Positions 1 to 6,600 are shown, numbered from the stretch's first letter. The stretch is DNA of 7,558 nucleotides from an uncultured Oscillospiraceae bacterium (GCA_900752445.1 CAADVN010000275.1:1-7558), one strand, 5' to 3'. Notes: generated by a model from the sequence alone, not told the origin. A program made the numbers and translations.

Positions 1-636
1 GAGGAACGCGAAGTCCGCCTCATCGAAGTACGCCGCCGGGTCATAGCCGCAGCGGCTAAGCAGGGCGTAGGCTGTGCTGGCATAGGCGGCTTTTATTAAG
101 CTGTCCCTCCGCTCGCCCTCATCATACCCGGCCATCAGCGAGCCGTCAACGATACCGGCCATGTCGCGCCGGTGTGCGTCGAAATACATCTCGGCGAGGT
201 CTCGCGCCACGTCTTGCAGCTGGCTTGAGAGCCACTCGCCGTTAGTGCCGAAGTCTTGCTTTAGCCCTAGCTGCACTTCGGCGAGGTTCCCGTCGTTTAT
301 CTCCCAGGGCGAGAATGGACGCGAGCTGCGCCGGGTGCTGGTGTCGGCGATATCGAAGACGTAGCGGAGCCTCGGCGAGTCGCCGGAGTTGTCCACAAGC
401 GCGATGCCCTTCGCGCCGCGCCGGACATAGCGGCGCATGGTATCGTTCCACACCTCGTAACTCGCGCAGGCCGTCGCCCCCGGCCGCTGGGCGTGGATCA
501 TGAGCTGGTCGTGGAACGGGTACTTGTACAGCCGCGACGCGGTGTCCAAAAACGCCGTCCAAGCGCCCGCACTGCCCGCCAGCCCCAGCGCAGTCTCGCG
601 GGCGAGGTCCAAGTAAGTGTCCACCTTAGCAGGCAT
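1..636 (-). CDS. N-terminal part of giant ICE helicase/DNA-methylase protein (partial, runs off left edge)
   Basis: Open reading frame of 212 codons starting at ATG 636-634 and still open at base 1, so the 3' part lies outside the window. The start is set by an AAGGAGG ribosome site at 651-645, 8 bases upstream. Its opening residues (MPAKVDTYLDLA...) and the segments RLYKYPFHDQLMIHAQRP, VWNDTMRRYVRRGAKGIAL and GIVDGS match what I recall of the N-terminus of the very large (over 2000 aa) SNF2-type helicase / N6-adenine methylase polyproteins of Clostridia ICEs. Those act on element DNA during transfer or establishment. The helicase and methylase motifs themselves are not in the window, so that part of the call is inference. 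Residues about 28-80 resemble an ArdC N-terminal ssDNA-binding domain and align with the upstream neighbour. It is the last gene of the operon seen here, 24 bases after the TTRAP-like gene. Confidence 0.75.
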   Translation of the reverse strand, partial: MPAKVDTYLDLARETALGLAGSAGAWTAFLDTASRLYKYPFHDQLMIHAQRPGATACASYEVWNDTMRRYVRRGAKGIALVDNSGDSPRLRYVFDIADTSTRRSSRPFSPWEINDGNLAEVQLGLKQDFGTNGEWLSSQLQDVARDLAEMYFDAHRRDMAGIVDGSLMAGYDEGERRDSLIKAAYASTAYALLSRCGYDPAAYFDEADFAFL

Positions 637-660
637 CGCGCCCGCCTCCTTCCTGTTGGA

Positions 661-849
661 TTAAATTGCGAAGTCCGCGTCGGACATCGCTTCGAGCTTG
701 CCTATCGTGCTGTCAGTCAGCTCCAGCAGCTCCGTCTCGTCGGCTGCAAGACAGCCGCGCATATCCCGGAGATTAAGAATAGTCCCCTCGCGGCTGCCGC
801 CGTTGTAGATAGCGGCGAGGGTCTCCTCCTCAAAAGTAAGATGTTCCAT
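661..849 (-). CDS. Small TTRAP-like (transposon-transfer assisting) protein
   Basis: A 62-residue acidic protein (MEHLTFEEETLAAIYNGGSR... to ...MSDADFAI). The pattern 'FxxEExxLxAIYxxGxRxGTI' followed by 'LxADExELLxLTDSxxxKLxxMSDADF' is what I recall for the putative transposon-transfer assisting protein family (TTRAP) encoded next to ArdC-like genes in Firmicutes conjugative transposons. The biochemical role of this family is not known to me, and its link to transfer rests on gene context. I chose ATG 849-847, whose A is the last base of the preceding TGA (TGATG), indicating translational coupling. A TTG one codon earlier (852) is a possible alternative. A GGGAG ribosome site lies just upstream. 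It ends in TAA and is followed by the giant helicase-like gene. Confidence 0.65.
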   Translation of the reverse strand: MEHLTFEEETLAAIYNGGSREGTILNLRDMRGCLAADETELLELTDSTIGKLEAMSDADFAI

Positions 850-2000
850 CAAAGCTCCCTTTCTGCGCTCACACGCGCTGTACTTTTTGCGGTGGGCCTG
901 TTCTGCATTTCGCTGAGCTTGGACAGCACGGAGGGCCTCGCCTCGGCCTTTTCCTCCTTCAAAAGCTCGGTGAGGGAAAGGGGCAGCGCCTCCATCGGGC
1001 CGGATATGCCCATGTCCTCGCAGAGCTGCTGCGCGGCCTCGGAGAGCCGCAGCTCAGGAGCGTCCAGCCTGCCGCCGTCGAGCAGCTTGAGACTGTCTTT
1101 GCCGTAGAGCGTGTAGTCCCAGCCCTCGTCGCTCTGCTGAATGTGCAGGTAATATCCTTCCGTCGCAAGCAGCGCCTCGCGCTCCGCCTTCAGCTCGCGT
1201 ATATCTCGCTCTATGCTGCCTATGAGCCGCGAGGATGCGCGGTTTATCTCTCCAAGGCTGGCCCTGAGTTCGGGCAGCTCCTTTCCCTCAGCCCATGCGG
1301 CGACGCGCTCGAAACTGGCCTCATCAGTCTCTATGCCGTAATACTGGCATACGGCGTAGGCGACGCTCTCGACCTCTATCTGCCTTGTAAGTTCGTCCTT
1401 TTCAGCGCGGCCCTTGATGCTGAGCGCGTTTTGCGCCATGCCGTGTATGCAGTCGCTCACCATTTGTACTTCGCTCAAACCATTGCCGGCTATTTCTGTT
1501 GATGCAAAGGGACTGCGCCGCAGCGCATCGAGCAGCAGGCCATAACTATACGGTTCCGCCTCCGGGAACAGACGTCCCTCTGTCTGCGACTGGTCGAAAA
1601 CAACGGTGGGCTTGTAGGCGGGGACGGTAACTTCACGCTGAACGGTCACAGCCTTGCCGTCAGTCCCGACGACGGGCCTGCCGGTCTTTGGGTCGAGCTT
1701 GGGCGTGTCCACGACCTTCCTGTACGGGGCCGGGGCTATGATGGTGATGCCCTTTTCGCCGCGTACCACGCCACGCCCGTATTTGTTCTTCCAGTTGTCG
1801 TAGCTTGCGACCCTTACGGCATCCGGCTTCTGCATGAAGATGAGCATGCTGTTGTTGAGACTGTATCTGTTGAAGCGGGACATGACCGTCAGGAACTCCT
1901 TGTATCTGCCCGAACCGAACATCTCCCGGATGCCGCGGTCAATGCCGTCCGTCAACTCCTGAATACGTTCCCTGGTGCTTTTCTGCTGCTGCTCAGGCAT
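849..2000 (-). CDS. ArdC-like antirestriction / ssDNA-binding protein with degenerate metallopeptidase motif
   Basis: A 383-residue protein. Residues about 10-95 look like the ArdC N-terminal ssDNA-binding domain (FGSGRYKEFLTVMSRFNRYS, NNSMLIFMQKPDAVRVASY, RGVVRGEKGI). Residues about 130-240 correspond to the metallopeptidase-like domain: VFDQSQTEGR, then EVQMVSDCIHGMAQNAL where relatives carry HExxH, then IEVESVAYAVCQYYG. The zinc motif reads HGMAQ at about residues 186-190, so the catalytic Glu and second His are missing. The C-terminal part (YYLHIQQSDEGWDYTLYGKD...) resembles the large-polyvalent-protein-associated domains of these elements. ArdC proteins protect incoming single-stranded element DNA from host nucleases; here a binding-only role is inferred. 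ATG 2000 is chosen over an in-frame ATG at 2021 because AAGGAG at 2013-2008 lies 7 bases upstream. The start overlaps the topoisomerase stop by 8 bases (ATGCCTGA). Confidence 0.8.
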   Translation of the reverse strand: MPEQQQKSTRERIQELTDGIDRGIREMFGSGRYKEFLTVMSRFNRYSLNNSMLIFMQKPDAVRVASYDNWKNKYGRGVVRGEKGITIIAPAPYRKVVDTPKLDPKTGRPVVGTDGKAVTVQREVTVPAYKPTVVFDQSQTEGRLFPEAEPYSYGLLLDALRRSPFASTEIAGNGLSEVQMVSDCIHGMAQNALSIKGRAEKDELTRQIEVESVAYAVCQYYGIETDEASFERVAAWAEGKELPELRASLGEINRASSRLIGSIERDIRELKAEREALLATEGYYLHIQQSDEGWDYTLYGKDSLKLLDGGRLDAPELRLSEAAQQLCEDMGISGPMEALPLSLTELLKEEKAEARPSVLSKLSEMQNRPTAKSTARVSAEREL

Positions 2001-3117
2001 TGGATTTCTCCTTCCTCCCAAAGTCCAGCCAGTAAATCACCCTCTCGCCGTCGTCCTTGAGGATGAGGTCGGCGGGGTAGTAGGCGTCGCGTTTGGCGGA
2101 GTAGACCTCGTTGATGTGTATCCGCCCGTCGCGCAGGAGCTGGGCGGCCTGGGACTTGCTCAGGCGGATGCGCTTGGCGGCGAGAAACTTGTTGTCTGTC
2201 CAGAGGGCAAAACGGCAGACGCTGCTCTCGCAGAAATAGCCGTGTTTGCCCTTGACCACGTTGCAGCCGCAGCGCGGGCATTTGCCTATTATCTCGCCGT
2301 TCGTTGGAAACTGCGGCGAAGCAAGTTTCGGCGTGTAACTGCCGCACAGCTCGCGCACCATGCCCTCTATACCTGCCATGAACGCCTCCGGCGCAAGCTC
2401 GCCGCGCTCGACCTGGATGAGCTTCTGCTCCCACTCGGACGTGAGTTCCGCCGAGGCAAGTTGCTCCGGCAGCACGGCAGAGAGCGCCGCGCCCGTCTGC
2501 GTAGGGATGAGGGTCGTGTTGTTCTTGGCTTTCTTTCGCTCTATGCGCTCTATGAAGCCAGACGACACCAGTTTCTCTATGATGCCGGCCCGTGTCGCGG
2601 GCGTACCCAGACCCTTGCGCTCGGCGTCGACGGGCGTATCCCCGGCGTTTTCCATGGCAGCAAGCAGACTGCCCTCAGTGAAATGCGCCGGGGGTGAGGT
2701 CTGGCCCTCCTTGACCTCGGCACTCAGGACGGGCAGCTCGTCGCCCTCGTGCAGCTCCGGCAGTGAGCTGTCCCGACGCTCAGCGCTGTCGTAGACACGC
2801 CAGCCGGGGTCGAGGACGGTCTTGCCTTTGACGTTGTATGTGACGCCGCCGCAGACAAGCTCGACGCTCGTCTCCAGCCAACGGTAAGGTGCGGAGACGG
2901 CCCGGAGCACCTGCGCCGCCATGAGGCGGAGCAGCTCTCGCTCGCCAGCGGGCAGGGCGTCAAGCTCGCAGTCCGCAGCGCTCATGGTTGGGACAAGAGC
3001 GTGGTGGTCGGAGACCTTGGAGCTGTCGCAGACCTGTTCAGCGTATCCGGCAAACGCCGGCTCAAGGCCGCAGATGCCAGCCGCGCAGAGGACGAGGGAC
3101 TTCACGCCGTCTGCCAT
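1993..3117 (-). CDS. Topoisomerase III C-terminal fragment (possible reinitiation ORF, 374 aa)
   Basis: The 3' half of the interrupted gene is open from directly after the amber codon (3237) to TGA 1995-1993. The first ATG is at 3117, codon 312 of the full gene and already beyond the catalytic Tyr at codon 300, and I see no strong ribosome site in front of it. It contains SDHHALVPT, EGSLLAAMENAG, KGLGTPATRAGIIEKL, LIPTQTG and SEWEQKL motifs of the type IA core. A C-terminal zinc-ribbon follows (CPRCGCNVVKGKHGYFCESSVC, four ligand Cys). The sequence looks intact and under coding constraint with no further lesion, which suggests the nonsense change is recent or tolerated. It overlaps the ArdC-like gene by 8 bases, so loss of ribosome traffic could also lower expression of that gene. 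Confidence 0.6.
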   Translation of the reverse strand: MADGVKSLVLCAAGICGLEPAFAGYAEQVCDSSKVSDHHALVPTMSAADCELDALPAGERELLRLMAAQVLRAVSAPYRWLETSVELVCGGVTYNVKGKTVLDPGWRVYDSAERRDSSLPELHEGDELPVLSAEVKEGQTSPPAHFTEGSLLAAMENAGDTPVDAERKGLGTPATRAGIIEKLVSSGFIERIERKKAKNNTTLIPTQTGAALSAVLPEQLASAELTSEWEQKLIQVERGELAPEAFMAGIEGMVRELCGSYTPKLASPQFPTNGEIIGKCPRCGCNVVKGKHGYFCESSVCRFALWTDNKFLAAKRIRLSKSQAAQLLRDGRIHINEVYSAKRDAYYPADLILKDDGERVIYWLDFGRKEKSNA

Positions 3118-3237
3118 TCCATCCGTGAGGAAACGGCTGTCCGTGCGCGGGTAGGTGCAGAGGCGCTTCTCGTAGAGGCTCTGCGCATAGTCCAGCGTCT
3201 GCTGGGCGGTGTAGCCGAGGACGCGGTTGGCCTCGCA

Positions 3238-4050
<813 letters not shown>

Positions 4051-4058
4051 TTGCAGTT

Positions 4059-4064
4059 CTCCTT
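4059..4064 (-). promoter_or_regulatory. Shine-Dalgarno that fixes the TTG start of topB
   Basis: AAGGAG on the minus strand, 8 bases before TTG 4050-4048. There is no ATG or GTG at this spacing, and the family N-terminus begins exactly here. The in-frame ATG at 4128 would put the start upstream of the terminator hairpin and add 26 unrelated residues. Confidence 0.75.
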
Positions 4065-4070
4065 TTCGTG

Positions 4071-4103
4071 CAAAATAAAAGAGGCCAGCTTTCGCTGGCC
4101 TCT
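4071..4103 (-). terminator. Rho-independent terminator of the HTH-nucleotidyltransferase cassette
   Basis: Minus-strand perfect 10-bp stem AGAGGCCAGC / GCTGGCCTCT (4103-4094 paired with 4089-4080) closed by a GAAA tetraloop and followed by the T-rich tail TTTTATTTTG. It begins 21 bases after the nucleotidyltransferase stop. Its tail ends only a few bases before the topB ribosome site, so it should reduce transcription into topB from upstream and could act as an attenuator. Confidence 0.9.
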
Positions 4104-4124
4104 CGGCGTTGTTTTTGGTTAATA

Positions 4125-4886
4125 TCATATTTCAATTTCTGGATCGACTTTTGCTGTATCTGTGCCGGAGTGGTTAGGCGTGTTTTCTTTGAGCGTTTTC
4201 AGGCGTTCCAAAATACTGTTTACATTCTGCGCATTTGCTGCGCCGGGATAGTCTTGCTGGAAGTCTCTCAGCAAACCTGCCCTCTGTTTTTCTTCCATTG
4301 CAACTTGCGCATACTCCTTCTCGTAGTCTTGGACGACCGACAGCCTGTCGAGCAGCGCCTTTGAGCTTTCCGGCATGGAAGCCCCTTTGCCGTACAGGTT
4401 CTCATAGGCTATGCGGATTTGCTCAGGTGAGACCGGGTTCCCGCTGCGTTTGCACTCGGCAAGGATACCAATTACGTCTGACAGGTCGTATTTGTACTGC
4501 CTTCCGGCCCGCAGCTTCATGGCAATTAGATACTCGGCTTCTATCGTCCTCACCGTGACAACGTTTGCAAATGTCCTGTAATAGCATGAAAACTCTATTA
4601 GCTTCGGCGAGTACGAGTCGGTTTTTATGAAGTCTGAATTGAGCCATCCACTGGGGAGGTCATACCTGTCCCCAACGACGGTGATCGCATCCTTCATTGC
4701 AGATGCGGCAGTTATTATGGCGTCAATATCCTGCGTGGATTCCCGAAAACCGTAATTTGCAAGTATAGCCGCACCGCCGACAAGCACGATCTCAGCGGGC
4801 ATGTTTTTTCCGACCATGCGCCGGTATTCCTTTGCCAGTTCCTTTAGATAGTTGTCCATGCCGGACTTGTTGAAATCAGACGACAT
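4125..4886 (-). CDS. AbiEii/DUF6036-like nucleotidyltransferase (candidate toxin)
   Basis: A 253-residue protein with a nucleotidyltransferase-fold signature: VGGAAILANYGFRESTQDID, giving the GG at residues 37-38 and the metal-binding D53/D55 pair, followed by a conserved KLRAGRQYKYDLSDVIGIL block (about 124-142). A helical, charged C-terminus extends to IEI. This matches my memory of DUF6036 / AbiEii-AbiGii-type proteins in Clostridia. Family members act as toxins of type IV toxin-antitoxin or abortive-infection systems, and some transfer nucleotides to tRNA ends; the substrate here is unknown. Its ATG overlaps the HTH gene by 11 bases, so the two are co-translated, and a terminator follows. 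All expected catalytic residues that I can identify are present. A metabolic or antibiotic-modifying nucleotidyltransferase is less likely given the HTH partner. Confidence 0.75.
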   Translation of the reverse strand: MSSDFNKSGMDNYLKELAKEYRRMVGKNMPAEIVLVGGAAILANYGFRESTQDIDAIITAASAMKDAITVVGDRYDLPSGWLNSDFIKTDSYSPKLIEFSCYYRTFANVVTVRTIEAEYLIAMKLRAGRQYKYDLSDVIGILAECKRSGNPVSPEQIRIAYENLYGKGASMPESSKALLDRLSVVQDYEKEYAQVAMEEKQRAGLLRDFQQDYPGAANAQNVNSILERLKTLKENTPNHSGTDTAKVDPEIEI

Positions 4887-5442
4887 TCCTCACATCAGCC
4901 TCCGCAATATTGAATCGCATGAACTCCGGGATGGCTTCTTTCCTGGCCTTCACTTTCGGCTCCTCGCTTTTTGTCATCCTGCAAAGCATCAGGACGCTCG
5001 ATGAGTATACGACCCTGTCCAGCTTGGTGGAGCGAATGTCGCTGTATTCACTGCAAAGAGGCACGTGGTTGACTCGACTCACATAGTCCAGCATGGCGAG
5101 AAGATATAAGCTCTCCTCATACCATCCCTTGCTGAACAGCTTGCGTATCTCACCGCTTTCAAGCGTGTTGATTATAAACTGTATATCTCCCTGCTCCTTG
5201 AGCGTGTGGCATACGTTGCCCTTGAAAATGCCGAAGGCCGGGCGCTCGAAGCTCGGCGCAATAAGCTCGTCAGCAGTTGTCCCAAGCGCCTTTGCAAGTC
5301 TGTATACTGTCCCGGCACTGGCATTCTCGATGCGGGACTTGCCGGTACATATGTCGTTGATGGTGGAGTAAGGGACTCCGCTGTCCTTGGCGAGCCTGTA
5401 CATGGTCGTGTTATGATGGGCAATCTGTTCCTTCAGCGTCAT
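4876..5442 (-). CDS. XRE-type HTH regulator with conserved C-terminal domain (candidate antitoxin/repressor)
   Basis: A 188-residue protein. Residues about 3-61 form an XRE/Cro-CI-type helix-turn-helix (MYRLAKDSGVPYSTINDICTG, then TVYRLAKALGTTADELI). Residues about 68-188 form a second, mostly helical domain (FGIFKGNVCHTLKEQGDIQF, WYEESLYLLAMLDYVSRVNH, AIPEFMRFNIAEADVRNVV), which I recall only from HTH proteins paired with DUF6036-like nucleotidyltransferases in Clostridia. By analogy it binds the partner or senses a signal; this is inference. ATG 5442 has AAGGAGG 8 bases upstream. The gene is driven by a consensus promoter whose core is a palindrome, so autorepression is likely. The predicted mRNA start is almost at the ribosome site, giving a leader of about 15 bases. 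It overlaps the downstream nucleotidyltransferase by 11 bases. Confidence 0.8.
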   Translation of the reverse strand: MTLKEQIAHHNTTMYRLAKDSGVPYSTINDICTGKSRIENASAGTVYRLAKALGTTADELIAPSFERPAFGIFKGNVCHTLKEQGDIQFIINTLESGEIRKLFSKGWYEESLYLLAMLDYVSRVNHVPLCSEYSDIRSTKLDRVVYSSSVLMLCRMTKSEEPKVKARKEAIPEFMRFNIAEADVRNVV

Positions 5443-5463
5443 GTTCCTCGCCTCCTTGCAATT

Positions 5464-5487
5464 ATTATACCGGCGTACCGGTATAAT
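5464..5487. promoter_or_regulatory. Palindromic operator overlapping the cassette promoter
   Basis: A perfect inverted repeat with 10-base arms, ATTATACCGG (5464-5473) and CCGGTATAAT (5478-5487), around the 4-base centre CGTA. It covers the whole -10 box, the whole spacer and the first base of the -35 box, so a bound dimer would exclude RNA polymerase. The expected ligand is the XRE-type HTH protein encoded directly downstream. The arms are too symmetric to be explained by promoter consensus alone. Confidence 0.85.
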
Positions 5488-5492
5488 GTCAA
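5464..5492 (-). promoter_or_regulatory. Consensus sigma-A promoter of the HTH-nucleotidyltransferase cassette
   Basis: Minus strand: TTGACA (-35, 5492-5487), a spacer of exactly 17 bases, then TATAAT (-10, 5469-5464). All 12 hexamer bases match consensus. Transcription should start near A5457, inside or next to the AAGGAGG ribosome site at 5457-5451. It is the only clear promoter I see in the window. Confidence 0.92.
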
Positions 5493-5674
5493 CAGGAGGT
5501 TTTGTCGTATTTCTCCGCGTCCCTGTAGCACGGCCGCACGCAACCCAGGCCGTAGCGGGCGCAGCCGTAGCAGAAGTGGCCCTCGGGCGGTTTGGGCGGA
5601 GGGTCGGGTTTGGGCGCGGGCGGTATCTTTGTCATCAGCGCCTCGAAGGGGCTGCTCGTGAAGCGGTATTTCAC
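5489..5674 (-). CDS. Very small Cys/Pro-rich ICE protein of unknown function
   Basis: A 61-residue protein with a proline-rich stretch (IPPAPKPDPPPKPPEGHF) and a Cys cluster CYGC-x6-C-x3-C (Cys 35, 38, 45, 49) that could bind zinc. I recall similar short proteins (P-rich, then EGHFCxGCxRYGxGCVxPCYRD) next to DUF4366 genes in Clostridia ICEs; no function is known to me. GTG 5674 overlaps the DUF4366 stop as GTGA and has AGGAGG about 10 bases upstream. ATG 5635 (MTKIPPAPKP..., 48 aa) is an alternative start and may be closer to the family norm. The stop TGA is part of the TTGACA -35 box of the cassette promoter, so the last residues (EKYDKTSC) may have been rewritten when the cassette arrived. 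Confidence 0.65.
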   Translation of the reverse strand: MKYRFTSSPFEALMTKIPPAPKPDPPPKPPEGHFCYGCARYGLGCVRPCYRDAEKYDKTSC

Positions 5675-6393
5675 TTGGCCTCGTCCTCCTCGTCGTCCTC
5701 GGGGAACTCGTAGTCGTCGAGGTCGGTGTCGCCGCTGGTGGCGGGCTTCTTCTGGCGGAGCTTCAGGAAGGCCGCGGCAGCGCCCGCGATGAGCAGCAGG
5801 ATGAGCACGACGGGAAGAATGGCTGCCGCGTTGAAGCCGCCTTCATCTTCAGGCTCGGTTGTCGCAGCCGGGGTCGGAGTGGGCGTCGGCTCGGGTTCCT
5901 CGCCCTTGCAGCCCTTGAGGTCTGTGCGGCATACGGGGCAGTCGGTGTTCACCGCGCCAGCCTCACACTTGACCTTGCAGCTGCACTCGGCCTCGTAGCC
6001 CTCATCCTCCAGCAGCGCGAGCAGGTCGGACTCGTCCACGAGGTTGAGGAAGTAGACGTCACCGGTGCTGTGGTCGATGACGAGGTAGAACACGTTGCCG
6101 CTTTTGGTCTCGACCGTCACGAACTGCATCTTGCCGCCATCGCCTATCTCTTCGCTGGAGTAGTAACTGCCGTCGAGGATGTCGTCTATGAGCGCGAGGT
6201 TGCCGTCCGGCGTCAGCCCGCCGAGCGAGGGCAGCTCAGGCTCCGAGACCGGCTCCGTCGTGACGCTGATGCTCGTCATGGGGCCGCCCGGTTCGTTCGC
6301 GCCGTCCTCGTTCGAGGCGTAGTACGCGCCCGCAGGCAGGGCAAGCGAGAGCGTGAGCGCGGCGGCGCACAGAAGCGGTGCGAGTTTACGCAT
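5671..6393 (-). CDS. DUF4366/CD1107-type membrane protein of the transfer module
   Basis: A 240-residue secreted, membrane-anchored protein. Residues 1-23 are a signal peptide (MRKLAPLL...LPAGA, cut likely before YYA). An extracytoplasmic domain (about 60-130) contains GKMQFVTVETKSGNVFYLVI and DVYFLNLVDESDLLALL. A six-Cys cluster follows (Cys 137, 139, 143, 152, 155, 162), then a PTPTPTP linker, a membrane helix at about 188-211, basic RQKK and a strongly acidic cytoplasmic tail. This order fits the CD1107 / DUF4366 family found beside the C40 hydrolase and DUF4315 genes in Clostridia ICEs, presumably an envelope part of the transfer machinery. Its exact role is unknown. ATG 6393 is chosen over an in-frame GTG at 6402 because GGGAGGT lies 7 bases upstream and the signal peptide then starts normally. 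It overlaps the DUF4315 stop by 8 bases. Confidence 0.85.
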   Translation of the reverse strand: MRKLAPLLCAAALTLSLALPAGAYYASNEDGANEPGGPMTSISVTTEPVSEPELPSLGGLTPDGNLALIDDILDGSYYSSEEIGDGGKMQFVTVETKSGNVFYLVIDHSTGDVYFLNLVDESDLLALLEDEGYEAECSCKVKCEAGAVNTDCPVCRTDLKGCKGEEPEPTPTPTPAATTEPEDEGGFNAAAILPVVLILLLIAGAAAAFLKLRQKKPATSGDTDLDDYEFPEDDEEDEAK

Positions 6394-6586
6394 CGACGGC
6401 ACCTCCCTTGATGAGCGCGGCGAGCTGCTCGATACTCATGTTCTCCGCGCGCACGAGGCCCACAATCTCGAGGTTCTCAAGCTCGGTTACTTTATCTATT
6501 GTCGCGTCGTAGCGCGCCGTGAGATTTTCTATGCGCGCCTTGAGCCTCGCGGCCTCAGTGCGCAGCTTCGGTATTCTTGCGTCCAA
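6386..6586 (-). CDS. DUF4315-type small coiled-coil protein
   Basis: A 66-residue charged protein. Residues about 1-40 (DARIPKLRTEAARLKARIENLTARY) have heptad-like spacing and should form a coiled coil. The end, ELENLEIVGLVRAENMSIEQLAALIKGG, matches what I recall of DUF4315 (LENxEIxGxVRxxxxxxEELAxLI), a family found between the C40 hydrolase and DUF4366 genes in Clostridia ICEs. Function unknown; a scaffold or partner of the membrane proteins is a guess. The start is TTG 6586, fixed by AAAGGAG 7 bases upstream; longer reading to 6631 would run back into the hydrolase gene. Its end overlaps the DUF4366 start (ATGCGTAA), implying coupled translation. Confidence 0.8.
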   Translation of the reverse strand: MDARIPKLRTEAARLKARIENLTARYDATIDKVTELENLEIVGLVRAENMSIEQLAALIKGGAVDA

Positions 6587-6593
6587 GTTATCT

Positions 6594-6600
6594 CTCCTTT
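6594..6600 (-). promoter_or_regulatory. Shine-Dalgarno that fixes the TTG start of the DUF4315 gene
   Basis: AAAGGAG on the minus strand, 7 bases before TTG 6586-6584, directly joined to the hydrolase stop codon (TGAAAGGAG). No ATG or GTG lies at a usable distance. Confidence 0.7.

Noticed and set aside
242..562. 106-residue minus-strand reading frame (MDGVFGHRVAAVQ...)
   Set aside because: Arg/Ala/Pro-rich out-of-frame shadow of the helicase-like gene that is open from 636 to 1 in another minus-strand frame.
1975..2697. Plus-strand reading frame of 240 codons opposite the topoisomerase C-terminus
   Set aside because: Antisense shadow without ribosome site or family motifs; the minus strand holds the zinc-ribbon and core motifs.
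4080..4103. Hairpin as an operator or small RNA
   Set aside because: A GC-rich stem, GAAA loop and T-rich tail directly after a stop codon is best explained as a terminator.
4051..4128. Topoisomerase start at the in-frame ATG 4128 (MILTKNNAERP...)
   Set aside because: The extra 26 codons are the terminator hairpin and tail read as protein; the family N-terminus and ribosome site place the start at TTG 4050.
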